From NCBI RefSeq assembly GCF_003958645.1, contig NZ_RXLO01000003.1, positions 620,001 to 684,000 on the forward strand: a stretch of 64,000 nt of DNA. The letters run 5' to 3'. Below the pieces are notes generated by a model that saw only the letters and a program-made list of their open reading frames with translations, did no database searches and was not told the DNA's origin. Below, piece by piece: positions 35,760 through 43,781 of the stretch (positions are counted from its first letter, which is position 1; each line of letters starts with the position of its first letter). The position numbers and the translations under genes are program-made. This DNA is from Chitinophaga rhizosphaerae. GTDB lineage: Bacteria; Bacteroidota; Bacteroidia; Chitinophagales; Chitinophagaceae.

Positions 35760-36527
35760 TCAAAGATCTTTTCTCCGGAATATCCGCAACGCCAGCCACA
35801 ACGGCACCACCGTCCACAGCCCCAAACAGCCCACCGCGTACAAGCTGCCGGTAGACGAGCCGAGGAACTCCTTGAACAGGGCGCCCGAATAGCCCATCAG
35901 CACCGCCACGTCCAGCTGCAGCAACATGAGGATCCGCGCCAGGTCTACCGGGTTCAGCCCCACCATCGCCACCACCGCCCGGTCTATCGGGTAATCGCTG
36001 AAGGTGAAAATGAAAGCCATCATCAACCCGTCGAACAGCAACGTAAAAAACAGCGACACGATAATGGCCGCCCCGATACCGCGGGTCTTGTCGCGGGAAA
36101 GCACGAAAATCAGCAACCCCAGCGATGTAAAGATGAAGGTGAGCAAAACCCCCGTTATGATCAGCACGAAAGATGCGGTAACTGGCAACATCACCGTCAG
36201 CGGGAAACCCACGCCCACCACGAACGCCGCGGAGAGCGACAGCGCCATCCCGCCGTATTCAGACAGCAAAATCCTTGTCCGCTTCACGGGTTGGGACAAT
36301 AACAACTCTATGAACTCCAGCGAATTGAAAAAGTAAATCGCCGAAAAGAGGGTGGTGATCACCGGCACAAAAAGCAACGTGATGTTCAGCAGGCTCAGCA
36401 ACCCTTTGGCGCTGCCGCCGTCGAGCCCCAGCAAGGTGAAGCTTAAAACGGCCAGCACGGCGGTATATACGAGGATCGACCGGTTCTTCAACAGGTCAAG
36501 AAACACATATTTGCTTACGGTCCGCAT
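35760..36527 (-). CDS. nosY: NosY-like ABC transporter permease
   Basis: A 255-residue membrane protein with six hydrophobic segments and the N-terminal FLDLLKNRSILVYTAVLAVL expected for the NosY family. It contains an early FNSLEFIELLLSQPVKRTRI loop, also typical. With NosF it forms an ABC transporter that supports copper-site maturation of N2O reductase. Its start overlaps the end of nosF by 32 bases, and the operon ends here, its stop touching the Rrf2 gene's stop. Confidence 0.88.
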   Translation of the reverse strand: MRTVSKYVFLDLLKNRSILVYTAVLAVLSFTLLGLDGGSAKGLLSLLNITLLFVPVITTLFSAIYFFNSLEFIELLLSQPVKRTRILLSEYGGMALSLSAAFVVGVGFPLTVMLPVTASFVLIITGVLLTFIFTSLGLLIFVLSRDKTRGIGAAIIVSLFFTLLFDGLMMAFIFTFSDYPIDRAVVAMVGLNPVDLARILMLLQLDVAVLMGYSGALFKEFLGSSTGSLYAVGCLGLWTVVPLWLALRIFRRKDL

Positions 36528-37224
36528 GCGTGAGAATTTTTGCGATGATTGTATTGAGTTTCGTTTCGCCGGTTTGTTCCTGCAGCTGTTCGATGGTTTG
36601 GTGGAACATCAGCTTCCCGTCTTGCAGGTAAATGATGTGGCTCGTGAGGCCGTCGAGGTCGCTGAGCACGTGCGAGGTAATGAGCACGAGCTTGCCCCGC
36701 GCGCATTCGGCGGCGATCTTGTCTTTCAGGATCTCGTTGGCCACGGGGTCCAGCCCGGCGGTAGGCTCGTCGAGGATGTATATGCCGGGCGAGAAGAGGA
36801 AGGCGATGCAGGCGCTCACTTTCTGCCGCGTTCCGCCGGAAAGCGTCCGCATTTTTTTATGTTTGATCTTGTCCAGCCCGAAACTTACATACAGTTCTTC
36901 GTCGAGCACCGATTGCCCTTGCCGGATATCCTTGATCATATGCAGCACCTGTTCGATGGTCATATTGTCCGGGTACCGCCCGATTTGCGGCATGTAGCCG
37001 ATGTGGGCGCGGTAAGAGGGATGGTTACGGATAGGCTGGCCGTTGATGATGATGTCCCCTTTTTCGGGGATGACGAGGCCGAGGATGGATTTGATGAGGG
37101 TCGTTTTGCCGGAACCGTTGGGCCCGAGCAGGGAAACGGCCTGTCCTTTTTCGAGGGAAAGGTCGATCCCGTCGAGGGCTTTGAATTTGCCGAAAGACTT
37201 CGTCAGTTTTTCTATCCGGATCAT
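36496..37224 (-). CDS. nosF: NosF-like ABC transporter ATPase
   Basis: A 242-residue ATPase. Walker A is SLLGPNGSGKTTLIKS, the ABC signature is RTLSGGTRQKVSACIAF, Walker B is GIYILDEPTAGLDP and the H-loop is LITSHVLSD. It energises the NosDFY complex in the cytoplasm. The ATG at 37224 overlaps the nosD stop as ATGA, so the two are translationally coupled; an in-frame start at 37233 is less likely. Confidence 0.93.
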   Translation of the reverse strand: MIRIEKLTKSFGKFKALDGIDLSLEKGQAVSLLGPNGSGKTTLIKSILGLVIPEKGDIIINGQPIRNHPSYRAHIGYMPQIGRYPDNMTIEQVLHMIKDIRQGQSVLDEELYVSFGLDKIKHKKMRTLSGGTRQKVSACIAFLFSPGIYILDEPTAGLDPVANEILKDKIAAECARGKLVLITSHVLSDLDGLTSHIIYLQDGKLMFHQTIEQLQEQTGETKLNTIIAKILTHADRKQICVS

Positions 37225-38447
37225 AGCTTCCATTTTTTCGTTTGAGGTGAATCGTCCCGCAGCTGGTCGGGGATGATGGACGGCATGATTTTTTCCGCCT
37301 GGTCCACGATGTTGGTGAGAAAACTCCTGTAGAGGATCATGGTGGAAGGGATTCTTTCCGAAAGGATGGAATAGACGCTGACTGGATGGTACGGCACATC
37401 GCCGGTGCCATCGCGGTCAAGGTCGTATCCTTCGTATTTGTCCCAGTAATTGTTGCGCCATGCGTTGAGCATGAGCGTTCCGTTGGTGGCCACGTCGAAG
37501 GAATTGTCGAGGAAATTGTTCGTTTCGATGGTGTTCCCTTCGCAGCTGGCCTGCACGCGCATGGCCCAGCCGTTGGCGGAAAAAGTGTTCCGCGCGATGT
37601 GGATGCGGCTGCTCCCTTCCATGTACACGCCCATCGTGTTCCGGGCAAAGGTGTTATGCTCGATCCTGCTGTCGGAAATATCTTTCAGGAGTATGCCGTA
37701 CGACGCGTCTCCCCAATGTTCGCTGAAGGTATTGCCCGTCATGATCACTTTTTTCGAATACATGACCGCAACGCCCGCGCCGTTGTGGCGGAAGGTATTG
37801 CGGCTGTAACCGTCGTTGTGCGAAAACATGAAATGCAGGCCGTAGCGGACGTTGTTGGTGGAAACGTTGCCGATGATGGCGGATCCGGTGACGAATTCGA
37901 AGTAAATACCGTCGCGGTGCCCCGAGATGTTGTTGTCCCGGATAAGGAGGGAGTCCGACTTCCAGGCATGCACGCCGTTGCCGGCCTGCAGCTCGTCGGT
38001 AGCGGAAGAGCGGATCTCGTTGTTTTCGATCACGCAGTATTTACTGTTCTGTAGGTAGATGCCGTAGGTGGTGTTGAGGACCTTACAGTTACTGACCCTT
38101 ACGCGCGCCGCGTTCTGGAGGCGGATGCCGGCCATATCTATCATACTGCTGCGGCCGGTGTTCTGCACGGTGATGCCCTGCATACAGACGCCGCTGGCGG
38201 CAATTACGAAAAGCTGGTATTTGTTTTCCCCGTCGAACACGGGGAAATTTTCCCCGATGAGGGTGATGGGTGTGCGGATAACGATTTCGTGCTGCAGGTA
38301 ATGCCCCGGCGCCACGATCACCGTGTCGCCCGGCCGGGCCCTGTCGAGCGCGTGCTGGAGGAGGCTGCCTGGCCCGGTGCGGATCACCGTGGCGGAGAGC
38401 CCCATCGGCAGGAGGAGCAACAGCAATATGGAACGGAAAAGGGTCAT
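37221..38447 (-). CDS. nosD: NosD-like periplasmic copper-processing protein
   Basis: A 408-residue exported protein with a signal peptide (LLLLLLPMGLSATVI) and a right-handed beta-helix made of repeats such as GIRLQNAARVRVSNCKVLNT and NGVHAWKSDSLLIRDNNISG, with ten or more rungs. NosD is required for the copper centre of N2O reductase and works with NosF and NosY. Its start overlaps the nosL stop by four bases. Confidence 0.93.
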   Translation of the reverse strand: MTLFRSILLLLLLPMGLSATVIRTGPGSLLQHALDRARPGDTVIVAPGHYLQHEIVIRTPITLIGENFPVFDGENKYQLFVIAASGVCMQGITVQNTGRSSMIDMAGIRLQNAARVRVSNCKVLNTTYGIYLQNSKYCVIENNEIRSSATDELQAGNGVHAWKSDSLLIRDNNISGHRDGIYFEFVTGSAIIGNVSTNNVRYGLHFMFSHNDGYSRNTFRHNGAGVAVMYSKKVIMTGNTFSEHWGDASYGILLKDISDSRIEHNTFARNTMGVYMEGSSRIHIARNTFSANGWAMRVQASCEGNTIETNNFLDNSFDVATNGTLMLNAWRNNYWDKYEGYDLDRDGTGDVPYHPVSVYSILSERIPSTMILYRSFLTNIVDQAEKIMPSIIPDQLRDDSPQTKKWKL

Positions 38448-38854
38448 GGCAGTTTTTCCCAGGTGAGGAAATCAAGCCCGAGGCTGTCTCTCAGCGCGGT
38501 GGCTGCGGCTTCGTCCGCGAAAGCGGGGAAGTTGCCGGCCATGGGGCTTTTGAACGATTCGTGGTGGAGAAAAACCGCTTTCTCGGCAGGCAGCGGTTCT
38601 GCCTGTTTACCGGAATAATCGTTAACGAAGAGCAGGCTTCCCGGTTCGATGTTAAACCCGCGGAGGCAGGCGATGTCGTCGAATTTGAACACGCGGCCTT
38701 TCGGGTTTACGACCTCTGCGGCAAACCGTTGGTCCATAATGGTCATTTTGCAATGTGCGCAGGCGTCTTTCCCGTAAGCGATCGGTTCGTATTTCCTGCC
38801 GCAGGCGCTGGCGAGGAAGAGGAGGAGCGTCAGCGCGGGTAAGTACAGTTTCAT
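38444..38854 (-). CDS. nosL: NosL-like copper-binding lipoprotein
   Basis: A 136-residue lipoprotein: MKLYLPALTLLLFLASAC (Cys18). The mature part starts KYEPIAYGKDACAHCKMTIM, the NosL Cys-x-x-Cys-x-Met copper motif. NosL delivers Cu(I) for N2O reductase assembly. The ATG at 38854 overlaps the stop of the upstream membrane protein by four bases. The frame extends further upstream but that part lies before the signal peptide. Confidence 0.92.
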   Translation of the reverse strand: MKLYLPALTLLLFLASACGRKYEPIAYGKDACAHCKMTIMDQRFAAEVVNPKGRVFKFDDIACLRGFNIEPGSLLFVNDYSGKQAEPLPAEKAVFLHHESFKSPMAGNFPAFADEAAATALRDSLGLDFLTWEKLP

Positions 38855-39438
38855 AACCGTTGTTTTTTTGCGCGGCGCCATTCGTAAAGGGCTGCGCTGG
38901 TCAGCAATAAAGTGGCCGCGATGAAGAACCATCCGCCGATATCCGGCTGGGAAAGGGCTTCGAAGTTCAGCATCTTCTTGTACCCGATCAGGGGCGGCTG
39001 GTACGCCATGCCAGGTACTTTGATGGGCGCCGTGGGGTCGAGGTTATGCCCGTAATCGTATTCCCATTTCCAGAAGTCGTACATGGATACGGCAGCGATG
39101 AGGATTAACAGGCCCGTCCAGGCGTAGAACCAGGCCCTGCGGTTCAGGACCAGTACGAGCAGCCCCAGGAGGCAGAAAACGCCGAGGGCAGCGGGCATGT
39201 ACACGAATTCCTTGAAATCGTTTTTGTGGATGGTTTTCATGCCGATGTAGTGGTTCAGGCCGTTGATGATCTCTACGTCGCCCTTCACATCGTTGATCCA
39301 TATCTGCATGGAAATCCCTTCCGGGTATTGCGGCGCAGCGAGATCGATCCGCCACATGGGCACGATCCACAGCATCGCGATGCAGCCGGTGGCCAGTATG
39401 ATGCTAACTTTCCCGAACGCGCTTAATTTTCTGTTCAT
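38851..39438 (-). CDS. NosB-like membrane protein of the nos operon
   Basis: A 195-residue protein with four predicted transmembrane segments, near 10-28, 78-98, 105-122 and 165-182. A large periplasmic loop contains PMWRIDLAAPQYPEGISMQI and HYIGMKTIHKNDFKEFVYMP. Clade II N2O reductase clusters often carry an extra membrane protein, called NosB, directly after nosZ. Position and topology fit, but function is unknown. It lies 57 bases after nosZ and is coupled to nosL by a four-base overlap. Confidence 0.8.
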   Translation of the reverse strand: MNRKLSAFGKVSIILATGCIAMLWIVPMWRIDLAAPQYPEGISMQIWINDVKGDVEIINGLNHYIGMKTIHKNDFKEFVYMPAALGVFCLLGLLVLVLNRRAWFYAWTGLLILIAAVSMYDFWKWEYDYGHNLDPTAPIKVPGMAYQPPLIGYKKMLNFEALSQPDIGGWFFIAATLLLTSAALYEWRRAKKQRL

Positions 39439-39495
39439 AACCGGTAGTAAGGATGGCAGTACATTTCCGGGGAAACGTACTGCCGGGGTTTGTAA

Positions 39496-41475
39496 TTATT
39501 TAGCGGCAACGGCGGCGGTGGGATCCGTTCCCCCGGTATGCCATTTCAGGGGTACGTTGCTTCCTTTCGGAGAAACGCGCATGTAACCTTGCATTTCCTG
39601 GTGCAGCGCCGAGCAGAAGTCGGTGCAGTAGAAGGGATAAATGCCGGGTTGGGTGGGAACGAACTTCAGGGTGGAAGTTTCGCCGGGCATCACCAGCAGT
39701 TCCGCGGTAGCGGCGTGTTTGATGGCGAAGCCGTGGGGGATGTCCCAGTCCTGCTCCAGGTTGGTGATGTGGAAATAAACCTCGTCGCCCACCTGGACGC
39801 CTTCGATGTTGTCCGGGGTAAGGTGGGAACGGATGGCTGTCATGTACACATGCACCTGGTTGCCTTTACGTTCCACTTTCGTCGCTTTTTCGCCGGCAGC
39901 CACATATGGGTGCTTGTTTTTGGCGATGTCGAAGAACTTCACGCTCTGGTTTTTCAGCTTCTCCGCCGGGATGGCCTGCGCGTAGTGCGGCTCGCCGATG
40001 GTGGGGAAGTCGAGCAGCAGCTGCATCTTGTCGCCCTCGATGGAATACAGTTGCGCGCTTTGTGCCAGCTCCGGACCGGTGGGCAGGTAACGGTCTTTGG
40101 TGATCTTGTTGTAAGCCACTACGTATTTGCCGTATGGTTTTTTAGTGTCGCCGCCGGGAACCATGAGGTGACCGATGGAGTAGTAAGTCGGCACACGGTC
40201 GAGCACTTTCAGGTCTTTGACGCTCCATTTCACGATTTCGGAAGACACGAAGAAGGAAGTATACGCATTGCCCTTGCCGTCGAATTCGGTATGCAGGGGC
40301 CCGAGGCCGGGTTTCTGTACTTCGCCGTGGAGCGCTGCTTCGTACTTGATGACGGGTATACCGTTGTATTCGCCTTCAAACGCTTTGTCTTCGATCGCTT
40401 TCACGAATTTCCGGAAGGCGAATACCGGGATCAGCGCGGCCAGTTTGCCCGAGCCCACGATGAATTCGCCGGAGGGGTCCACATCGCAGCCGTGCGGCGA
40501 TTTGGGGCAGGGGATGAGGTACACGAGGTCTTTGAGCTCTTCCGGGTCCAGCGTCAGCACTTCTTTGATGATCTCTGAAGTTGCGGCGTGGTTCTCTTCG
40601 TTGAACGTGTTGTGATAATATTCGGTGGCCATCTTCCTGGCTTTACCGGCTTTCACGTATTCTTCCGCCTTTTTCCAGTTCACTGCCACGATAAAGTCTT
40701 TGTCTTTCTGTGAAGCATTCACTTCCAGCAGGGTGCTGGCCTGTTCGGTGTTGTAGGTGGAGAAGAAGAACCATCCGTGGCTGGGCCCTTTACCGGCACG
40801 GCTCAGGTCGAGGTCCATCCCGGGGAGGATGATCTGGAAGGCCACGTTCATGTGCCCGGAATGCTTGTCGATACCGATGAACGACGCGGTGCTTTTGAAG
40901 TTCTTTTTGTAGGAAGCATTGTCCAGCGGGGATTCTGCGTTGCCCACAGGCACGGAGAACCGCGTTCCGGCGATCACGTATTCGGTGTTTTCGGTGAGGA
41001 AGGGGGAAGAGTGGTTACCGCCGCTGTTGGGCAGTTCGATGATTTCCATGGTCTTGAACGCCTTCAGGTCGATGCGGGCCACGCGGGGCGAGTTGTTGGC
41101 GTTGGCGAAAAGCCAGCGGCCGTCGTGCTCGCCATTGGTCTGCGAAAGCGCCAGGTGGTGCTGATCGTCCCAGGGAACGAAGCCGTGGGAAGTGTTCAGC
41201 ATGGGTTTGGTTTCTTCGCTGTAGCCGTAACCGTTTTCGGGGTTCACCGAGAAAACGGGCAGCACTTTCAGCAGGCGGCCGGAAGGCAGGCCGTATACGG
41301 ATACCTGGCCGGAGAAGCCACCAGAAACGAAATTGTATAGCTCATCGTATTTACCGGGAGCCACGTACGTACGTGCAGCGGCGTCGCCGCCCACGGCCGA
41401 TTCGGTGCTCTTCATCTTGCAGCTCTGGACGGTCAGCGCAGCGGCTGCGGCCAGGAGTAAGGGAGGTAGTTTCAT
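39496..41475 (-). CDS. nosZ: Nitrous oxide reductase, clade II (Sec-type)
   Basis: A 659-residue N2O reductase that reduces N2O to N2 in the periplasm. The signal is a Sec/lipoprotein type (MKLPPLLLAAAAALTVQSC), not the twin-arginine signal of clade I, so it belongs to clade II. The propeller domain carries histidines such as FVPWDDQHHLAL, GEHDGRW and HGCDVDPSGEF for the CuZ cluster. The C-terminal cupredoxin holds CuA: IYPFYCTDFCSALHQEMQGY (C-x3-C-x3-H-x2-M). All CuA ligands are present. It is second in the nos operon, after a cytochrome c likely to feed it electrons. Confidence 0.96.
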   Translation of the reverse strand: MKLPPLLLAAAAALTVQSCKMKSTESAVGGDAAARTYVAPGKYDELYNFVSGGFSGQVSVYGLPSGRLLKVLPVFSVNPENGYGYSEETKPMLNTSHGFVPWDDQHHLALSQTNGEHDGRWLFANANNSPRVARIDLKAFKTMEIIELPNSGGNHSSPFLTENTEYVIAGTRFSVPVGNAESPLDNASYKKNFKSTASFIGIDKHSGHMNVAFQIILPGMDLDLSRAGKGPSHGWFFFSTYNTEQASTLLEVNASQKDKDFIVAVNWKKAEEYVKAGKARKMATEYYHNTFNEENHAATSEIIKEVLTLDPEELKDLVYLIPCPKSPHGCDVDPSGEFIVGSGKLAALIPVFAFRKFVKAIEDKAFEGEYNGIPVIKYEAALHGEVQKPGLGPLHTEFDGKGNAYTSFFVSSEIVKWSVKDLKVLDRVPTYYSIGHLMVPGGDTKKPYGKYVVAYNKITKDRYLPTGPELAQSAQLYSIEGDKMQLLLDFPTIGEPHYAQAIPAEKLKNQSVKFFDIAKNKHPYVAAGEKATKVERKGNQVHVYMTAIRSHLTPDNIEGVQVGDEVYFHITNLEQDWDIPHGFAIKHAATAELLVMPGETSTLKFVPTQPGIYPFYCTDFCSALHQEMQGYMRVSPKGSNVPLKWHTGGTDPTAAVAAK

Positions 41476-41505
41476 ATTAAAGTATATTAACGGGAATGGA
41501 AATTA

Positions 41506-42000
41506 TCAGTTCTTGCCGTCGAGCTTGCGCATGTATTCCAATACAGCGCGGGCATCGTCGTCGGAAAGGTTCTGGTTGGGCATTCTGACCATACAGATTT
41601 CCAGCATGGCCTGCGCTTCCGGATCTTTGTCGAGCATTTCATCCACGTTGGTGACGAAGTTCATGATCCATTCGGGGGTTCTGCGGTCTGTAACGCCTTT
41701 CCAGCCGGGCCCTACCAGTTTTTCTTCGGTGGTTTTGTGGCAGGAAGTACATTTTACTTCGGCGATTTCCAGTCCTTTTTTGGCCATGGCTTCATCCAGC
41801 GGGTGGGTGAGCTGCACGTCCCTGAATTTGCCGATGCCTTTGGGGTCTACGGCGTTGCTGGCCGCGGCATTGTTGTCGGCGGCGGGTGTTCCGGAGGCTG
41901 GGGCTTTTTCTTCGCCGGCCTTATCCTGTCCGCCCCCGCACCCGGCTGCCGCAATTGCGATGGCCACGGTGCAGATGAAGAGGTACCTGAGCTGTTTCAT
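41506..42000 (-). CDS. Cytochrome c lipoprotein, first gene of the nos operon
   Basis: A 164-residue monohaem cytochrome: MKQLRYLFICTVAIAIAAAGC gives Cys21, and an Ala-rich linker follows. The haem site CTSCH appears after AKKGLEIAEVK, and NQNLSDDDARAVLEYMRKLD closes the domain. A likely axial Met lies in ICMVRMPNQNLS. It probably carries electrons to NosZ, encoded 30 bases downstream. The ATG at 42000 is chosen because the longer frame lacks a signal peptide at its start. Upstream lie GACCTTTG (42020-42027, minus) and a palindrome at 42101-42118. Confidence 0.88.
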   Translation of the reverse strand: MKQLRYLFICTVAIAIAAAGCGGGQDKAGEEKAPASGTPAADNNAAASNAVDPKGIGKFRDVQLTHPLDEAMAKKGLEIAEVKCTSCHKTTEEKLVGPGWKGVTDRRTPEWIMNFVTNVDEMLDKDPEAQAMLEICMVRMPNQNLSDDDARAVLEYMRKLDGKN

Positions 42001-42100
42001 GATGTTGTTTATTTGGTTCAAAGGTCTGAATCGGTGTATGCATCTTTCATGACCGCCGTCAACGAATTTGATGACACTCGGCAACGGTAACCCCATGTTT

Positions 42101-42118
42101 ATATGATATATATCGTAT
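42101..42118. promoter_or_regulatory. Palindromic operator-like site upstream of the nos operon
   Basis: ATATGATATATATCGTAT is a near-perfect palindrome. Its core TGAT-ATAT-ATCG resembles the FNR-type box TTGAT-n4-ATCAA. It is about 100 bases before the first nos gene. A Crp/Fnr or Rrf2 protein could bind it. The rest of the 42001-42237 gap shows no gene. Confidence 0.45.
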
Positions 42119-42237
42119 TATGAGGCGGTTTGGTCATGGGCGCAAAATGGCAAGGAGCGGCCTGCCTGCCGCACGGGTACGTGCTGCCGGCAGATAAGTC
42201 AAAAGGATGGTTGGAATGATCCGTTTGGCGGGCCGGG

Positions 42238-42972
42238 CTATTTCCCCACTGCCCGGAACCCGTTTTCCAGGTCGGCCGCTTTCGGGAAAAGAATGTTGTT
42301 CTCGAGATGGATATGAAGATGCAGGTCTTCCTGGAATTCTTTCAGGAGCGAATACGTTACGCGGTAAGTATTGCATCCGTCCGGCGGAACGGTATAGTCG
42401 CCGGTCAGTTGCTGGATCTGGCGGAAGCGTTCGCCTTCCTGGTCGTGCTCGTGCATCATCATGGAAATCGGTCCGGCCACGGTGGCGAAATGCGACGGAG
42501 CGGCCGATGTGCCGTTTTCCCGGGCTACCACCATCTGGCGGATGTACGGGAAAAGGACCAGCTCTTCCTTCTTCATGTGCATGCTCAGTTCCGCGGCGCT
42601 TTCGTTAAAAAGCTGCGCAATGCGGACAAGCTCGGGATGCGCGCCGCCATGTACGTTCGACAGTTTGTGCAGGTAAGCCTGTAAAACAGGGATCTGGTTG
42701 GCGACGTAGGCATGGTGCCGGTCTACGATGTGAATGGCCAGAACGTCTGGCTCCCAGGTGTTGTAATCCGTGCCGGTCTCGGGCTGAACGCCGAGCACTT
42801 CCGCCAGGTCTGCCGTTACCGCCGATATGTCTATTTTCTTCTGGGCACAGGCTTCTTCCACGGTGCGGTTGCCGTTGCAGCAGAAGTCGATCCGGTATTT
42901 ACTGAAAACGGCGGCGGTGCGGTAATTGCCGGATACGAGCTGGCCGATGACGGCTTGTTCCAGGTGTGTCAT
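42238..42972 (-). CDS. Iron-sulfur cluster repair di-iron protein (RIC/YtfE/ScdA family)
   Basis: A 244-residue cytoplasmic protein that repairs Fe-S clusters damaged by NO or oxidants. The ScdA_N domain (about 5-60) contains YRTAAVFSKYRIDFCCNGNR with the conserved CC. The hemerythrin-like part supplies iron ligands: DRHHAYV, LSMHMKKEELVLFPYI, MMMHEHDQEGERF and HLHIHLENNILFPKA. The ATG at 42972 begins right before the ScdA_N domain; an ATG at 43005 would add 11 residues. It sits beside the N2O reductase operon, which fits a role in denitrification stress. Confidence 0.93.
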   Translation of the reverse strand: MTHLEQAVIGQLVSGNYRTAAVFSKYRIDFCCNGNRTVEEACAQKKIDISAVTADLAEVLGVQPETGTDYNTWEPDVLAIHIVDRHHAYVANQIPVLQAYLHKLSNVHGGAHPELVRIAQLFNESAAELSMHMKKEELVLFPYIRQMVVARENGTSAAPSHFATVAGPISMMMHEHDQEGERFRQIQQLTGDYTVPPDGCNTYRVTYSLLKEFQEDLHLHIHLENNILFPKAADLENGFRAVGK

Positions 42973-43037
42973 GGTGAATTGTTTATCGATTTTAAATAAA
43001 TACATAATTGTCCTTAATAAGAGCCAGGGAAACAGCA

Positions 43038-43045
43038 CAAAGCTA
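43038..43045 (-). promoter_or_regulatory. -7 box of the Fe-S repair gene
   Basis: On the minus strand TAGCTTTG is a perfect TAnnTTTG match, about 65 bases before the ATG at 42972. Confidence 0.55.
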
Positions 43046-43061
43046 CGGGGAAATGCTTTAA

Positions 43062-43083
43062 TAAAAGACAAAAAAGTCTTTAA
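43062..43083. promoter_or_regulatory. Inverted repeat in the Fe-S repair promoter
   Basis: TAAAAGAC and GTCTTTAA flank six A bases, with one mismatch. It lies just upstream of the -7 box, where an activator or repressor could act. Confidence 0.4.
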
Positions 43084-43176
43084 TTATGAAATGGGTTTTC
43101 CGCTGGAATGCAGCATGGGCGGGAGGTATGATAAAAATCATTTTTCGGGGGATGGGAAATGCCTGCGCCGGGAGCG

Positions 43177-43207
43177 AAAAAAAGGGCCCGCGCAACCGGC
43201 AGGCCCT
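43177..43207 (-). terminator. Terminator of the small membrane protein gene
   Basis: On the minus strand AGGGCCTGC pairs with GCGGGCCCT (one mismatch) and is followed by a run of seven T. It lies 37 bases past the stop at 43244. Confidence 0.65.
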
Positions 43208-43243
43208 CACATTTGTTTCCCCCGGAAACAATGCATCGTAATT

Positions 43244-43444
43244 TTAGCGGCGCGTCCGGTTATCGGGCACCCGGCAATTGCCGGAAGCGCAGGGGCTGGC
43301 GTTGAGTACCGCCATCAGCGCGAACAGGCCGCCGAAAATGGCCAGTGGCCATTCCCTCATAAGCATACTGTAAATAAAAATGGTCGCTCCGGCACCCAGC
43401 CTGATCCATCGTCCGGCAGACCATTGCGAAAAAATTCGTTTCAT
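43244..43444 (-). CDS. Small membrane protein, 66 residues
   Basis: Starting at ATG 43444 (MKRIFSQWSAGRWIRLGAGA), this short protein has one or two hydrophobic segments (GATIFIYSMLMREWPLAIFG and GLFALMAVLNA). It ends with cysteines in ASPCASGNCRVPDN. It resembles small DUF2892-type inner-membrane proteins. It is flanked by a CRP-like palindrome upstream and a terminator downstream, so it is a real transcription unit. It may belong to the same redox regulon as the neighbouring repair protein. Function unknown. Confidence 0.7.
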   Translation of the reverse strand: MKRIFSQWSAGRWIRLGAGATIFIYSMLMREWPLAIFGGLFALMAVLNASPCASGNCRVPDNRTRR

Positions 43445-43477
43445 GATGCAAATATGGGCCAATTCGCACGCCGTAAA

Positions 43478-43493
43478 GGTGACTTGAGTCACA
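43478..43493. promoter_or_regulatory. CRP/FNR-type palindrome
   Basis: GGTGA-CTTGAG-TCACA fits the CRP-family layout TGTGA-n6-TCACA. The inner GTGACT-TG-AGTCAC is perfectly symmetric. Centred about 40 bases upstream of the small membrane protein gene. Confidence 0.5.
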
Positions 43494-43499
43494 TAAATC

Positions 43500-43781
43500 C
43501 CCGGATTCCTTCCGCATCCAAACGGTCATCATCGCCGGCGACCCATCCATCAAACCCATACGCGGAAGCATCCTCAACATGAACGACAGCGCAGACATCC
43601 GGCTGTTTATCCGATTCTGGTAAGACGGCGTCTCGGAAACCCTCTTCCGCAGGGCCGTCGGGGAGCTCGATGAACAACTGGCGGCGGTGAAGGCGGAGGC
43701 GAGCGGGTTTGCGGTGAAGACGTACAACCGTTGGTCCTTCCCGGCAATCTGCGGCGATGCCTTTTTCGTTATATTGCCTTC
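43500..43781 (+). pseudogene. Possible gene remnant before kynureninase
   Basis: A plus-strand frame reads RIQTVIIAGDPSIKPIRGSI, passes a TAA near 43621, and continues LFRRAVGELDEQLAAVKAEA and GFAVKTYNRWSFPAICGDAF. Composition looks coding, but there is no start codon and the stop interrupts it. I recognise no family. It could be a decayed gene or chance. Confidence 0.3.
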
